The notes under the pieces are model-generated. The model searched no databases, had not been told where the DNA came from, and saw only the letters and a list, made by a program, of their open reading frames with translations. From an uncultured Clostridium sp. (GTDB lineage Bacteria > Bacillota > Clostridia > Lachnospirales > Lachnospiraceae), in assembly GCA_900543885.1 (NCBI GenBank), contig UQTA01000013.1:1-57990 (forward strand): a stretch of 57,990 bases of DNA, given 5' to 3'. Shown here in pieces: positions 9,103-18,411 of the stretch; within the stretch, counting starts at the first letter, position 1, and every line of letters begins with the position of its first letter. The position numbers and the translations under genes were made by a program.

Positions 9103-9749
9103 TGGGATATTTTCCCTTCTATATGGAGATTGAAGGAAAGCTTTGTGTTATTGCAGGAGGAGGAAAGGTTGCATACCGCAAGGTATGTGACCTGCTTCCT
9201 TTTGGAGTGCGTATCAAAGTTATTTCTTTGGAGTTTAACGCTGAACTGGAAGCCCTAGTTAAAGATGCTTCCCGCACTCAGGGCCGTCTGCAGCTGCACA
9301 GACGGCTTTTTTCCATGGATGATCTGAAAGATGCCGATTTTGTGATCGCCGCTTTATCAGATGAAGATTTAAACGGACAGATTTCTTTGTACTGCAAAGA
9401 AAATAAGATTCCTGTAAATGTGGTAGATGTGAAGGATAAATGCAGTTTTATCTTCCCAGCCCTGATACAGAGAGGTCCTGTGACAGTTGCTGTCTCCAGC
9501 GGAGGCGCAAGCCCTGTTTTTACCCGCCTTTTAAAAGAACGCATCCGTCAGGTGCTGCCGGAAGAAACGGAAAGGATCACAGCCCAGTTAGGCGACTTAC
9601 GTCCGGATATCATTTCTCTGTTTCCAGATTCTTCCAGTCAAAGAGCTGCTGTTTTTACAGAACTGGCAGAGCTGGCACTGGCCCAGGAAAAACCATTAGA
9701 AGAAGCTCAGATCTGGCAAATCATCCAGAAACATAAAAAAACGGAATAA
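9102..9749 (+). CDS. Precorrin-2 dehydrogenase / sirohydrochlorin ferrochelatase family
   Basis: This 215-residue protein resembles Met8p, SirC and the N-terminal half of CysG. It is expected to oxidise precorrin-2 to sirohydrochlorin with NAD+, and possibly to insert iron to give siroheme. It begins with a Rossmann fold, IEGKLCVIAGGGKVAYRKV, typical of the family. The central segment SFIFPALIQRGPVTVAVSSGGASPVF is a family hallmark, and a C-terminal helical region completes it. It is translationally coupled to the carboxypeptidase gene (ATG overlaps the TAA) and followed by hemC, so it begins the siroheme block. Whether it also chelates iron cannot be decided by eye. Confidence 0.92.
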   Translation: MGYFPFYMEIEGKLCVIAGGGKVAYRKVCDLLPFGVRIKVISLEFNAELEALVKDASRTQGRLQLHRRLFSMDDLKDADFVIAALSDEDLNGQISLYCKENKIPVNVVDVKDKCSFIFPALIQRGPVTVAVSSGGASPVFTRLLKERIRQVLPEETERITAQLGDLRPDIISLFPDSSSQRAAVFTELAELALAQEKPLEEAQIWQIIQKHKKTE

Positions 9750-9802
9750 CCAGAAGTACTGTTTTTTGAAAAATATATCAAACTATTTTTAAGAGGAACT
9801 AT

Positions 9803-10753
9803 ATGACAGAACATACATTGCGGATCGGAAGCCGTAAAAGTGAACTTGCATTAGAACAGACTTATATCATAGAACGTCTTTTAAAAGAGACATATCCCCA
9901 TCTGAAAACAGAGATCATTACCTCTGATACGCTGGGAGATAAAAATCTTATAAGCCCTTTACAGGCCTTTGGCGGAAAAGGCGTTTTCGTATCGGAACTG
10001 GAAGAAGCTCTTTTGAATGGTCAGATCGACCTGGCCGTTCACAGCGCAAAAGATATGCCTGCAAAGCTGGATCCGGGACTGTGTATTGCAGCAGTATCCC
10101 ATCGTGAATATCCTGGAGATGTATTTCTTACCAGAAATGATACGGATCTGGCTTCTTTTAAAGGAAAACCCTTTATTGTTGGAACTTCCAGTCCACGAAG
10201 ACAGTGCTTTTTTAAGGAATGCTGGAAAGAAATCTGGGAACAGACAGGAACAGGACCTGTTCCTGAACTGATTTTCGAAACATTACGTGGAAATGTACAC
10301 ACCCGTTTAAATAAATTAAAAGATGGACTGTATGACGGTATCATCCTTGCGCAGGCGGGACTGACAAGACTGGGAATAAGTGAAAATGAAGATCTGCATT
10401 TTTACTCTTTAGACCCCAAACGCTTTATCCCTGCCGGCGGACAAGGGATTCTGGCAGTAGAAGCAAAAGCCGGCAGCGCTGCAGCCAGACTTTGTGAAAA
10501 AATAGATGTTCCTAAAACCCATATTTGCCTGGACGCAGAACGGGGAGTGCTGGCTTACTTAAATGCTGGATGTCATGAACCGATTGGTGTATATGCCAGT
10601 ATAGAGGGAAAGGATCTCACAATACGGGCTGCAGGTGCTGTTTCCGGCACATCCCATACAGCTGTAAAACATGTCTGTATTACCGGCTCTGGTGAGAAAG
10701 AAGAATTAGAACGAATGATAGAAGAAATTGGGAAAGGACTGGGAAGAAGATGA
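9803..10753 (+). CDS. hemC: Porphobilinogen deaminase (hydroxymethylbilane synthase)
   Basis: HemC joins four porphobilinogens into hydroxymethylbilane in the cytoplasm. The 316-residue protein opens with LRIGSRKSELAL, then has the substrate-binding region AVHSAKDMPA and the loop GTSSPRRQ. The cofactor-attachment cysteine lies in LNAGCHEPIG. Length is normal. AGAGGA precedes the ATG. The end overlaps the start of the next gene by four bases (ATGA), showing tight coupling with the cobA-hemD fusion. Nearby hemA, hemL or hemB are not in the window, so 5-aminolevulinate and porphobilinogen must be made from genes elsewhere. Confidence 0.96.
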   Translation: MTEHTLRIGSRKSELALEQTYIIERLLKETYPHLKTEIITSDTLGDKNLISPLQAFGGKGVFVSELEEALLNGQIDLAVHSAKDMPAKLDPGLCIAAVSHREYPGDVFLTRNDTDLASFKGKPFIVGTSSPRRQCFFKECWKEIWEQTGTGPVPELIFETLRGNVHTRLNKLKDGLYDGIILAQAGLTRLGISENEDLHFYSLDPKRFIPAGGQGILAVEAKAGSAAARLCEKIDVPKTHICLDAERGVLAYLNAGCHEPIGVYASIEGKDLTIRAAGAVSGTSHTAVKHVCITGSGEKEELERMIEEIGKGLGRR

Positions 10754-12255
10754 AAAAAGGCTTTGTTTATCTCATTGGCGCAGGTCCTGGAGATCCTCAG
10801 CTGATCACCTTAAAGGGGCAGCAGCTCCTTAAGACCTGTGATGCAGTTGTTTATGATCATCTTGCTTCCGCTGCCTTTCTTTCCTGGGTACCGTCCCATT
10901 GCCGCATCCTGTATGTAGGCAAACAGGCCGGTCATCATTCTATGACGCAGGAACAGATCAATGAACTTCTTATTAAACTTGCCCGGGAAGGTTTAAAAGT
11001 GGTACGCTTAAAAGGCGGTGATCCCTTTGTTTTCGGCCGTGGTTCAGAGGAAATTCTGGCTTTAAAAGAACAGGGGATCAACTGGGAGATCATTCCAGGA
11101 ATCACATCCTGTGTGTCTGTCCCTGAATTAGCCGGTATACCGGTAACACACCGAAATGTAAGCCGCAGTTTTCATGTGATCACCGGACATACTTTAGCGG
11201 GTATTCAGTCAGAAGAGGCACTGGCACCGTATGGAGCCTGTGAAGGCACCTTGGTGTTCCTTATGGGACTTCACAATTTAGAGTCCATTGTCAAAGGACT
11301 GCTAAAAGGCGGGAAAACGGCTGACACTCCGGCAGCTGTGATCGAAGATGGTTCTCTTGACAGCCAGCGTATTGTAAGAGGTACCCTTAAAAACATTTAT
11401 GAGAAAACATTAAAAGCACAGATAAAAACACCGGCGATCATCGTAGTAGGAGAAACTGCTGCCTTTGATCTTATGCCTGAAAAAGCAGACCGATCCAATG
11501 CTGCCAGACCATTAGCCGGGCTTACCATCGGTATAACAGGTACTGTTTCTTTTGCAGAAAGACTGGAAACAGCCTTAAAAGAACAGGGAGCAAAAACAAT
11601 CCCTGTAATGGAAATGGAGATCGTTCCAGAAGAAAACCTGCAAGGACCTGTCATTACGGGTCTGTTGAAACAGAAACCACCATTTACCTGGCTGGTATTT
11701 ACCAGTGTAAACGGTGTAGACCTCTTTTTTGATACCTTTTTGAAGAAAGAAAAAGGGGATCTGCGCCTTTTAGGGAACTTACGTTTTGCGGTGATCGGGG
11801 AAGCAACCAGAAAGGCTTTGCAGGCCCATGGGTTCCATGCAGACCTGATGCCAAAACATTATTGCAGTGAGAGCCTGGCGAAAGCACTGCTCAAAGTATT
11901 AACGCCTTCAGACCGTGTCCTTTTAGCACGTTCCAGAGGCGGCAGTATAAAATTGAGCAAAGAATTAGAAAAACAAGCTATTTTTTATAAAGACCTGGCG
12001 TTGTATCATGTAAAAGGGAAACCTCTTGCAGATGATACACTTCTTTCAGCATGCAGCCATCTGGTTTTTGGCAGTGCATCCGGGGTAAAAGCATATTTGA
12101 AAGAATTTGCAATACCGGAAAATACAAAGGTTTGTGCCATCGGACCAGTGACCAGCGAAGCTTTGAAAGAAATGGGGATCACACCGGATATGGAAGCAGC
12201 ATCCTTTGATGCTGCGGGCATTGTAAAGAGGCTGACTGAAGAAAAAACGCAGTAA
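10750..12255 (+). CDS. cobA-hemD: Uroporphyrinogen-III C-methyltransferase / uroporphyrinogen-III synthase fusion
   Basis: This is a two-domain enzyme of 501 residues. Residues 1 to about 245 form the SAM-dependent methyltransferase (SUMT): VYLIGAGPGDPQL at the start, VRLKGGDPFVFGRG near residue 80 and the GITSC region near 118. Residues of about 255-500 form uroporphyrinogen-III synthase (LAGLTIGITG, FTSVNGVDLFF). It therefore closes the ring of hydroxymethylbilane and methylates it to precorrin-2. CobA-HemD fusions are common in Clostridia. With the two genes before it, the path from porphobilinogen to sirohydrochlorin is complete, and the consumer enzyme lies at 18412. Confidence 0.95.
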   Translation: MKKGFVYLIGAGPGDPQLITLKGQQLLKTCDAVVYDHLASAAFLSWVPSHCRILYVGKQAGHHSMTQEQINELLIKLAREGLKVVRLKGGDPFVFGRGSEEILALKEQGINWEIIPGITSCVSVPELAGIPVTHRNVSRSFHVITGHTLAGIQSEEALAPYGACEGTLVFLMGLHNLESIVKGLLKGGKTADTPAAVIEDGSLDSQRIVRGTLKNIYEKTLKAQIKTPAIIVVGETAAFDLMPEKADRSNAARPLAGLTIGITGTVSFAERLETALKEQGAKTIPVMEMEIVPEENLQGPVITGLLKQKPPFTWLVFTSVNGVDLFFDTFLKKEKGDLRLLGNLRFAVIGEATRKALQAHGFHADLMPKHYCSESLAKALLKVLTPSDRVLLARSRGGSIKLSKELEKQAIFYKDLALYHVKGKPLADDTLLSACSHLVFGSASGVKAYLKEFAIPENTKVCAIGPVTSEALKEMGITPDMEAASFDAAGIVKRLTEEKTQ

Positions 12256-12289
12256 AAATCTGCACAAAAATGAAGGAGGCATTTTTATT

Positions 12290-12997
12290 ATGGCATTTTT
12301 AAGTGATTTAAAGGGATTTTACGGAACAGGTGAGAAAAACAGGGCAGGACAGTCTTTAGAGGAATTTCTGGAGCATTATAATCCGGCCAAATATGAAAGT
12401 CTCTGCAATACAGCAGACATTGTAGTTGTCAGATGCGAAGAAAAACTGACTCACTGGGGACAGCCATTAAAAGTCCTTATGGTTAAGCGCAGCAATCACC
12501 CAAGCATTGGTTTCTGGGCAACTCCCGGCGGTTTTGTGGAATTAAAGGAAGACATCAGTGAAGGTGCAGCCAGAGAACTGGAAGAAGAAACCTGTGTAAA
12601 GGGACTGCCTCTGCGCCAGATGCGTACCTGGGGTGAATGGCAGCGTGATCCAAGATGGCGTATCATCACTACCTCTTATCTTGCCTTAGTAGAAGGAGAT
12701 CTGAAGGTACAGGCTGCTGACGACGCAAAAGATGCTCAGTGGCTGGATATTGATCTGAAGCTTGTAAGCACAGAAGAAAAGGAAGATCATTCTCAGGCAG
12801 AAGTCTGGGCTCTGTTACTGACCAATAAAGAACAGGATATTGCCGTTTCCGCAAAAGTAGAGATCGTCCGCTCAGGTCATCCGCTGATCAAGGAAGAATC
12901 TTATCATTTATTAGAATCAAACGGCATTGCCGTAGATCACGGCTGCATTATTACCAACGCGCTCCTTTACCTGAAAGGGCAGCTGGAAGGGAAGTAA
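12290..12997 (+). CDS. NUDIX hydrolase family protein
   Basis: The 235-residue protein has a complete NUDIX box, GGFVELKEDISEGAARELEEE, around residues 82-102, with the expected REXXEE core. A C-terminal region of about 80 residues follows, possibly a winged-helix extension as in NrtR-type regulators, but this is not certain. The substrate is unknown; ADP-ribose, NADH or other nucleoside diphosphate derivatives are family possibilities. AAGGAGG lies 10 bp before the ATG. The gene sits between the siroheme genes and the jetABC operon, about 35 bp from the former and 6 bp from the latter. Confidence 0.87.
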   Translation: MAFLSDLKGFYGTGEKNRAGQSLEEFLEHYNPAKYESLCNTADIVVVRCEEKLTHWGQPLKVLMVKRSNHPSIGFWATPGGFVELKEDISEGAARELEEETCVKGLPLRQMRTWGEWQRDPRWRIITTSYLALVEGDLKVQAADDAKDAQWLDIDLKLVSTEEKEDHSQAEVWALLLTNKEQDIAVSAKVEIVRSGHPLIKEESYHLLESNGIAVDHGCIITNALLYLKGQLEGK

Positions 12998-13003
12998 AAC
13001 AGA

Positions 13004-14362
13004 TTGAAAAAAATTTTGATGCAGGAAATACCGGAACGTTTCTGGGGATTATTCCGTTCTGTAAACCGTTCCACGTATATAGAAGCTCTTTTAAAGATAA
13101 ATGAAGAATATGAATACAGTAATTATTTTTTAAGCCGTGAAATGTGCATCCAGCTTTTAAGCAGTTATTTTGCTGAAAAGCGGTGTGTGATCTGGCAGGA
13201 CGAGCTGGAAGAGGAAGAAGACCAGCTGGAACCGCCGGCTACCCGTGTGTTAAACTGGCTTATAAAGACCGGCTGGCTGCGCAAGGTAGACGATTATTCC
13301 GCCATGACGGTAAACATTGTCATACCCGATTACGCAGCTGTGATGATAGAGGCTTTTTCACGTTTGTCCAATGAACAGGAGGATGAAGCCAATATTTATA
13401 TCCAGAACGTGTATGCCATTTTGTTTTCTTTGAAAAATGACAGCCGTTCTGGTATGGGTCTTCTGGATACGGCCATTGTGAATACGCGGAGATTAAACAA
13501 ATCCCTTCAGGATCTTCTCCACAACATGGACACCTTTTTCGGGAATTTACTGGCCCAGAAGGACTATGCACAGCTGCTGAAAGATCATTTGGAGGGCTAT
13601 GTACAGGAGATCGTCAATAAAAAGTATCATATTTTAAAGACATCGGATAACTTTTATCTTTATAAGACAGATATTAAAGCCTGCATCCGCTCTATGAGGG
13701 AAGACAGCCAGTGGCTTGCCAAAGCAGGTGATGCCATTCCCTCAGAGGTGATTTTTGAAAAGCTGGATCAGCTGGAACGGGGCTTTGACGATATTGAGCA
13801 CCGCATCACCAATATTGACCGGGAACATTCCCGCTATGTAAAGGCAACTGTTACTAGACTTGGTTATCTTTTAAACCAGGAAGATGACATGAAGGGCCTT
13901 GTGATCCAGCTTTTAAACCGCCTTTCTGCAAACGGCGGAGATGAGACCATGGTACAGGCAGTGGGAAAGCGTATGAACCTTTCCCAGACCAGCCTGTTAT
14001 CAGAAGAAGCTCTTTATAAGCGCCGCCGTCCAAGAACAGACTTTGCAAAACAGCTGCCTGACGAAAAGGCACTGCCTGAGCTTTCCGAAGAAGAGATATT
14101 GAATTATAATAAAGTAAAGAACCGTTACAGCCGCCGGGAGATCGAAGACTTTATCCAGGGCCATATGAAAGAAGGAACCATGGAGGTAGATGAGAACACG
14201 GTGGATAGTGATGAGGATTTTGAAAAACTGATACTGGCTTATGATTATTCCACACGCACCAAAAGCCGTTATCGGGCAGTGGAGGAAGAGGAAAAGCCTG
14301 TTAAAAACGGCCCTTATACCTATCCAAAGCTTCAGTTTGTAAGGAGGAACACCCATGAATGA
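13004..14362 (+). CDS. jetA: JetA/MksF-like kleisin subunit of a Wadjet-type condensin
   Basis: JetA (MksF) is the kleisin-like subunit that bridges the SMC-like ATPase heads. The 452-residue protein matches the DUF5716-type JetA family as I recognise it: N-terminal winged-helix-like segment (IPERFWGLFRSVNRSTYIEAL), a long helical middle with LDTAIVNTRRLNKSLQDLLHNM, and a charged C-terminus. The start is TTG at 13004, preceded by GGAAGGGAAG that overlaps the end of the NUDIX gene; ATG 13019 is the alternative. It overlaps jetB by 8 bp. Known Wadjet complexes restrict plasmids by loop extrusion and cleavage; here the cleaving subunit is absent. Confidence 0.8.
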   Translation: MKKILMQEIPERFWGLFRSVNRSTYIEALLKINEEYEYSNYFLSREMCIQLLSSYFAEKRCVIWQDELEEEEDQLEPPATRVLNWLIKTGWLRKVDDYSAMTVNIVIPDYAAVMIEAFSRLSNEQEDEANIYIQNVYAILFSLKNDSRSGMGLLDTAIVNTRRLNKSLQDLLHNMDTFFGNLLAQKDYAQLLKDHLEGYVQEIVNKKYHILKTSDNFYLYKTDIKACIRSMREDSQWLAKAGDAIPSEVIFEKLDQLERGFDDIEHRITNIDREHSRYVKATVTRLGYLLNQEDDMKGLVIQLLNRLSANGGDETMVQAVGKRMNLSQTSLLSEEALYKRRRPRTDFAKQLPDEKALPELSEEEILNYNKVKNRYSRREIEDFIQGHMKEGTMEVDENTVDSDEDFEKLILAYDYSTRTKSRYRAVEEEEKPVKNGPYTYPKLQFVRRNTHE

Positions 14363-15023
14363 TACATATGACCTGAATAATGGACCAGAAACAGACTGGA
14401 GCATTCCTTATTATGACAATATGACCCAGGAGCAGCAACAGGAGATCACCGATTCCATCCGGCTGCTCCTTCGTCAGACTTTTGTACTGGAGCGGAAATA
14501 TGATAAGAAAACAGAACGGCTGCAGTATACTTCCGCTTATCGTACGATTACAAAGCATTTCCCGTTTATCCGCCACTATCTGGCCGTATCCGGCATTGAT
14601 CTGATTGAGAACAGCCATATGGGCATTTTTTATGTCCAGGGAGAAGACCTGTTAGGAGAAAAGCTTTCCAAGCTGGCCACCCTTTATCTGTTAGCTTTAA
14701 AACTGATCTATGACGAGCAGATGGAAAATGTTTCTACCAGTGTGAACGTATACACCACATTAGGAGAGATCCAGGAGAAACTGGGAAATTATCGTTTATT
14801 TAAGCGCCAGCCTGCACCTACGGATATCCGGAGGACTCTGGCACTGCTTAGAAAGTACCAGATCATAGAGCCTTTAGAGCTGTTGGATGACTTAAACAGC
14901 AAAAGTTCTTTTATCATCTATCCCTGTATCAATGTAGTGCTGTTAGGGGATGATGTGCGGGCTTTATTAAAAGATTTTGATGATGACAGTGAAGGAGGTA
15001 CAGAAGATGGAAATGACGAATAA
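14355..15023 (+). CDS. jetB: JetB/MksE-like subunit (DUF4194 type)
   Basis: JetB (MksE) is the small winged-helix KITE-type protein that binds the kleisin in MksBEF/Wadjet condensins. The 222-residue product has a helical N-terminus, the segment TKHFPFIRHYLAVSGIDLI and a C-terminal winged-helix region with RQPAPTDIRRTLALLRKYQI, then an acidic tail. AAGGAGG precedes the ATG by the usual distance. It overlaps jetA by 8 bp and jetC by 17 bp, so stoichiometric translation is likely. The family assignment comes from order, size and sequence character, not from a search. Confidence 0.8.
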   Translation: MNDTYDLNNGPETDWSIPYYDNMTQEQQQEITDSIRLLLRQTFVLERKYDKKTERLQYTSAYRTITKHFPFIRHYLAVSGIDLIENSHMGIFYVQGEDLLGEKLSKLATLYLLALKLIYDEQMENVSTSVNVYTTLGEIQEKLGNYRLFKRQPAPTDIRRTLALLRKYQIIEPLELLDDLNSKSSFIIYPCINVVLLGDDVRALLKDFDDDSEGGTEDGNDE

Positions 15024-18000
15024 TACTCCTTTTCTGGCATTTACAAGGATCGACTTAAACAACTGGCATTATATTTCCAGGAAAGTCCTTTCTTTAAACA
15101 AGGAAATTAACTTTTTTACCGGCCACTCAGGAAGCGGAAAATCCACAGTTATTGACGCTTTGCAGCTGGTGCTGTATGCCAATACAGACGGCCGCGGCTT
15201 CTTTAACAAAGCTGCCGCTGATGACTCTGACCGAAGTTTGATCGAATATCTGCGGGGTATGGTCAATATCGGAGAAAATAACGAATTTTCTTATTTAAGG
15301 AACCAGAACTTCAGTTCCACCATTGTCCTGGAAATGCAGTTGACAGGTACCGAACAATTCCAGTGTATCGGTATCGTATTTGATGTAAATACCTCATCCA
15401 ATGAGGTTTCACGCCGCTTCTTCTGGCACAAAGGACCTTTATGGAAAAATGAATACCGCACATCTTCAAGACCTATGTCTATCAGTGAAGTAGAGGAGTA
15501 TCTGCGGGAACATTACAGCAAAGAAGATTATTTTTCCACCTCACACAATGAACGGTTCCGCCGTATTCTTTATGACAGTTATCTGGGCGGCCTTGACAGT
15601 GAGAAATTTCCACTGCTCTTTAAAAGGGCGATTCCCTTCAGGATGAATATCCGCTTAGAAGATTTTGTAAAAGAATATATCTGTACGGAACAAAACATCC
15701 ATATTGAGGACATGCAGGAAAGCGTGATGCAGTATGGACGGATGCAGAAAAAGATTGAGGATACCTGTGAAGAGATCCGTCAGTTAAAGGCCATGAAGGA
15801 AGCCTATGATGAATATGATCTGCTAAGGGAAAAACGGGAAAAATACAGCTGGTTTGTTAAGAGATTAGACTTTTTAGATACCCGGGCAAAGATCCGCATG
15901 TTTTCCGATAAAATAAACCAGGGAAAAGAAGATCTGATACGCCTTGAAGCATCTAAAAAATCGGTAGAACAGCAGATTAATGACCTTACTAAGGACAGCG
16001 ATGAACTTTTAAAGAGGATCGCTTCTACCGGATATGAAGAGTTAAAGGAGCAGCTTTCTTCTTTAAACGCCCTCTGTGAGCAGTTAGGACACAGTGAGGC
16101 AAAGTGGCAGAAGACGCTGCTGGCCTTAAAAAAATGGGAAGAGGAAGCGATCGTTTCCAACCAGACCCTGTGGGATATTGAGGAATTTGAAAACAGAAGT
16201 ATTGATAAAGCTACCTTTGAACGTTTAAAGGCTTCTCTTTCTTCTATGGCTGCAGATACGGAAAAACTGCGCCAGGAAACAGTCAGCCAGATCAATGAGC
16301 TTAAAAAAGCGGAAAAGCTTAAAAAGCTGGAATTAGAACAGCTGAAGGCCGGAAATAAGGCTTATCCTGGCTATCTGGAAGAAGCCAGAGGCTTTTTGCA
16401 GCGCCGTTTACTGGAAGAGACCGGTAAAAGCGTGGATGTATATATTCTGGCAGACCTGTTGGAGATCAGGGATGATACTTGGCGCAATGCAGTGGAAGGC
16501 TATCTTGGAGGAAATAAATTAAACCTGGTCGTTGCTCCTAAATATGCTAAAATGGCATTAAGCATTTATAAGGAACTAGATAAAAAGAAGTTCTGGAATA
16601 CAGCTGTTCTGGATACAGAAAAAGCTTCTCAATACAGTAATGAAGCATCCGAAGGATCTCTGGCAGAGGAAGTTTCCGTCCGGGAAAGTTATTTAAAGCC
16701 ATATATCAGTCTGCTTCTTGGCAAAGTCATGAAATGTACCTCTATAGAGGAACTTCAACAAAATGCCATCGGTATTACACCTGACTGTCTTCTTTACCAT
16801 ACATTCCGGCTGCAGTACATCAATCCGGAAAATTATACCCGTCTTGCCTATATTGGTAAGGACAGTATGAGAAAGAGAGTACGGCTTCTGGAAAAAGAGC
16901 TGGAAGAAACAGCTGCCAGACGAACACCTCTGGAAGAAACCTTGGCTGATTGTAAACGTATTTTAGGTCTTGAGACCTTAAAGGAAGAGACCGATGAATA
17001 TTTCCAGTGGCTTTCTGATATGGAGACCAGACTTGAAAAGCTGAAAGAAAAGAAAAAACTGTCCGAACGTATGGAAAAACTGCGCCAGAAGGATGTAAAA
17101 CAGCTTGAAGCGGACCGCAAAGCGATCCAGGAACTGACAGATGGCAAAAAACGGGAACGGGATTCCATCCAGGAGCAGACATTAAATAAGAAAAATGAAC
17201 TGGAACGTTTCTCACAGACGATCTTTAAGCTGGAAGCAGAGGCCGCGGGACAGGGAAGAGAAATACCTGATAATGCGGAACATGAAAAGGAGTTAAATGC
17301 CTACCTGGCAGACAAAGATCATCCGCGTTTTGCCCAGGAAAAAGAAGCATATGACTCCAAGTGCCAGATCCTGGAGCAAAAGAGTGTTCAGGCCAAGGAA
17401 CGTTTAATGGGACTGCGCAGCGAATACATCCGGCGTTATCCGGGAAGAAATGTACCTGTAAACAGCAACGACAATGCTGCTTATGATAAGATATTAGACC
17501 GGCTTGCCTGTGATGATCTGGAGCTTTACAGAGAACAGGCAGGAAAACAGGCAAAAGCAGCGGTAGAACATTTTAAAGACGACTTTATGTATAAGGTGCG
17601 AAGCGCTATTAAGGATGCAATGCTTCGCAAGGATGAATTAAACCGTATTATAAGCCGTCTGGATTTTGGCAAAGACAAATACCAGTTCGTTATCAGTAAG
17701 TGCAAGGGGGCAGACGGAAGATTTTATGACATGTTTATGGATGAGTCCCTTGAGATCGATCCAGGCAGCTTAAGCGGCGGCATGGACAATCAGATGAACC
17801 TGTTTTCCATGGAACATGAAAACCGGTATGGAGATCTTATTAACGAGCTGATCTCTATTTTCATTCCACCGGAAAATGCAACCGCTGCCCAGTTAGAGGA
17901 AGCCCGCAGAAATATGGAAAAATATGCAGATTACCGCACCTATCTTTCTTTTGATATGCAGCAGCTGATCAAAAATGATGATGAAGTGATCCGTATTGGT

Positions 18001-18378
18001 TTAAGCCGTATGATCCGCAAAAATTCCGGCGGTGAAGGGCAGAACCCTCTGTATGTGGCTCTTCTTGCAAGTTTTGCCCAGGCTTACCATATAGGTCATT
18101 CTCCGTCGATCCGGCAGAGGCCATCGATCCGTCTGGTGATTCTGGATGAAGCTTTCTCCAAAATGGACGGCGAAAAAGTAGCAAGCTGTATTGAACTTAT
18201 CAGAGGACTGGGTTTCCAGGCTATCATCAGCGCTACCAATGATAAGATCCAGAATTATGTGGAAAATGTAGATAAGACCTTTGTGTTTGCCAACCCAAGT
18301 AAGAAATCCATTTCCATTCAGGCGTTTGAAAAAGACCGGATGAAGGATCTGGCTGCCAAGATGGATGATGAACTATAA
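15007..18378 (+). CDS. jetC: JetC/MksB-like SMC ATPase
   Basis: JetC is the SMC-like motor of the Wadjet/MksBEF condensin. The 1123-residue protein has the Walker A GHSGSGKST near residue 39, very long Glu/Lys/Leu coiled coils at about 250-460 and 630-780, a hinge-like region at about 470-620, and a C-terminal head. The head has the signature NSGGEGQNPLYVALLASFAQ and Walker B RLVILDEAFSKMDG near 1040. The start at 15007 has AAGGAGG at ideal distance inside jetB; the upstream ATG at 14977 has none. No gene for the TOPRIM-type nuclease JetD/MksG follows: the next gene starts 33 bp later and is a reductase. Confidence 0.87.
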   Translation: MEMTNNTPFLAFTRIDLNNWHYISRKVLSLNKEINFFTGHSGSGKSTVIDALQLVLYANTDGRGFFNKAAADDSDRSLIEYLRGMVNIGENNEFSYLRNQNFSSTIVLEMQLTGTEQFQCIGIVFDVNTSSNEVSRRFFWHKGPLWKNEYRTSSRPMSISEVEEYLREHYSKEDYFSTSHNERFRRILYDSYLGGLDSEKFPLLFKRAIPFRMNIRLEDFVKEYICTEQNIHIEDMQESVMQYGRMQKKIEDTCEEIRQLKAMKEAYDEYDLLREKREKYSWFVKRLDFLDTRAKIRMFSDKINQGKEDLIRLEASKKSVEQQINDLTKDSDELLKRIASTGYEELKEQLSSLNALCEQLGHSEAKWQKTLLALKKWEEEAIVSNQTLWDIEEFENRSIDKATFERLKASLSSMAADTEKLRQETVSQINELKKAEKLKKLELEQLKAGNKAYPGYLEEARGFLQRRLLEETGKSVDVYILADLLEIRDDTWRNAVEGYLGGNKLNLVVAPKYAKMALSIYKELDKKKFWNTAVLDTEKASQYSNEASEGSLAEEVSVRESYLKPYISLLLGKVMKCTSIEELQQNAIGITPDCLLYHTFRLQYINPENYTRLAYIGKDSMRKRVRLLEKELEETAARRTPLEETLADCKRILGLETLKEETDEYFQWLSDMETRLEKLKEKKKLSERMEKLRQKDVKQLEADRKAIQELTDGKKRERDSIQEQTLNKKNELERFSQTIFKLEAEAAGQGREIPDNAEHEKELNAYLADKDHPRFAQEKEAYDSKCQILEQKSVQAKERLMGLRSEYIRRYPGRNVPVNSNDNAAYDKILDRLACDDLELYREQAGKQAKAAVEHFKDDFMYKVRSAIKDAMLRKDELNRIISRLDFGKDKYQFVISKCKGADGRFYDMFMDESLEIDPGSLSGGMDNQMNLFSMEHENRYGDLINELISIFIPPENATAAQLEEARRNMEKYADYRTYLSFDMQQLIKNDDEVIRIGLSRMIRKNSGGEGQNPLYVALLASFAQAYHIGHSPSIRQRPSIRLVILDEAFSKMDGEKVASCIELIRGLGFQAIISATNDKIQNYVENVDKTFVFANPSKKSISIQAFEKDRMKDLAAKMDDEL

Positions 18379-18411
18379 CTAATTTTTACATACAAAAAGG
18401 AGAAGATACTT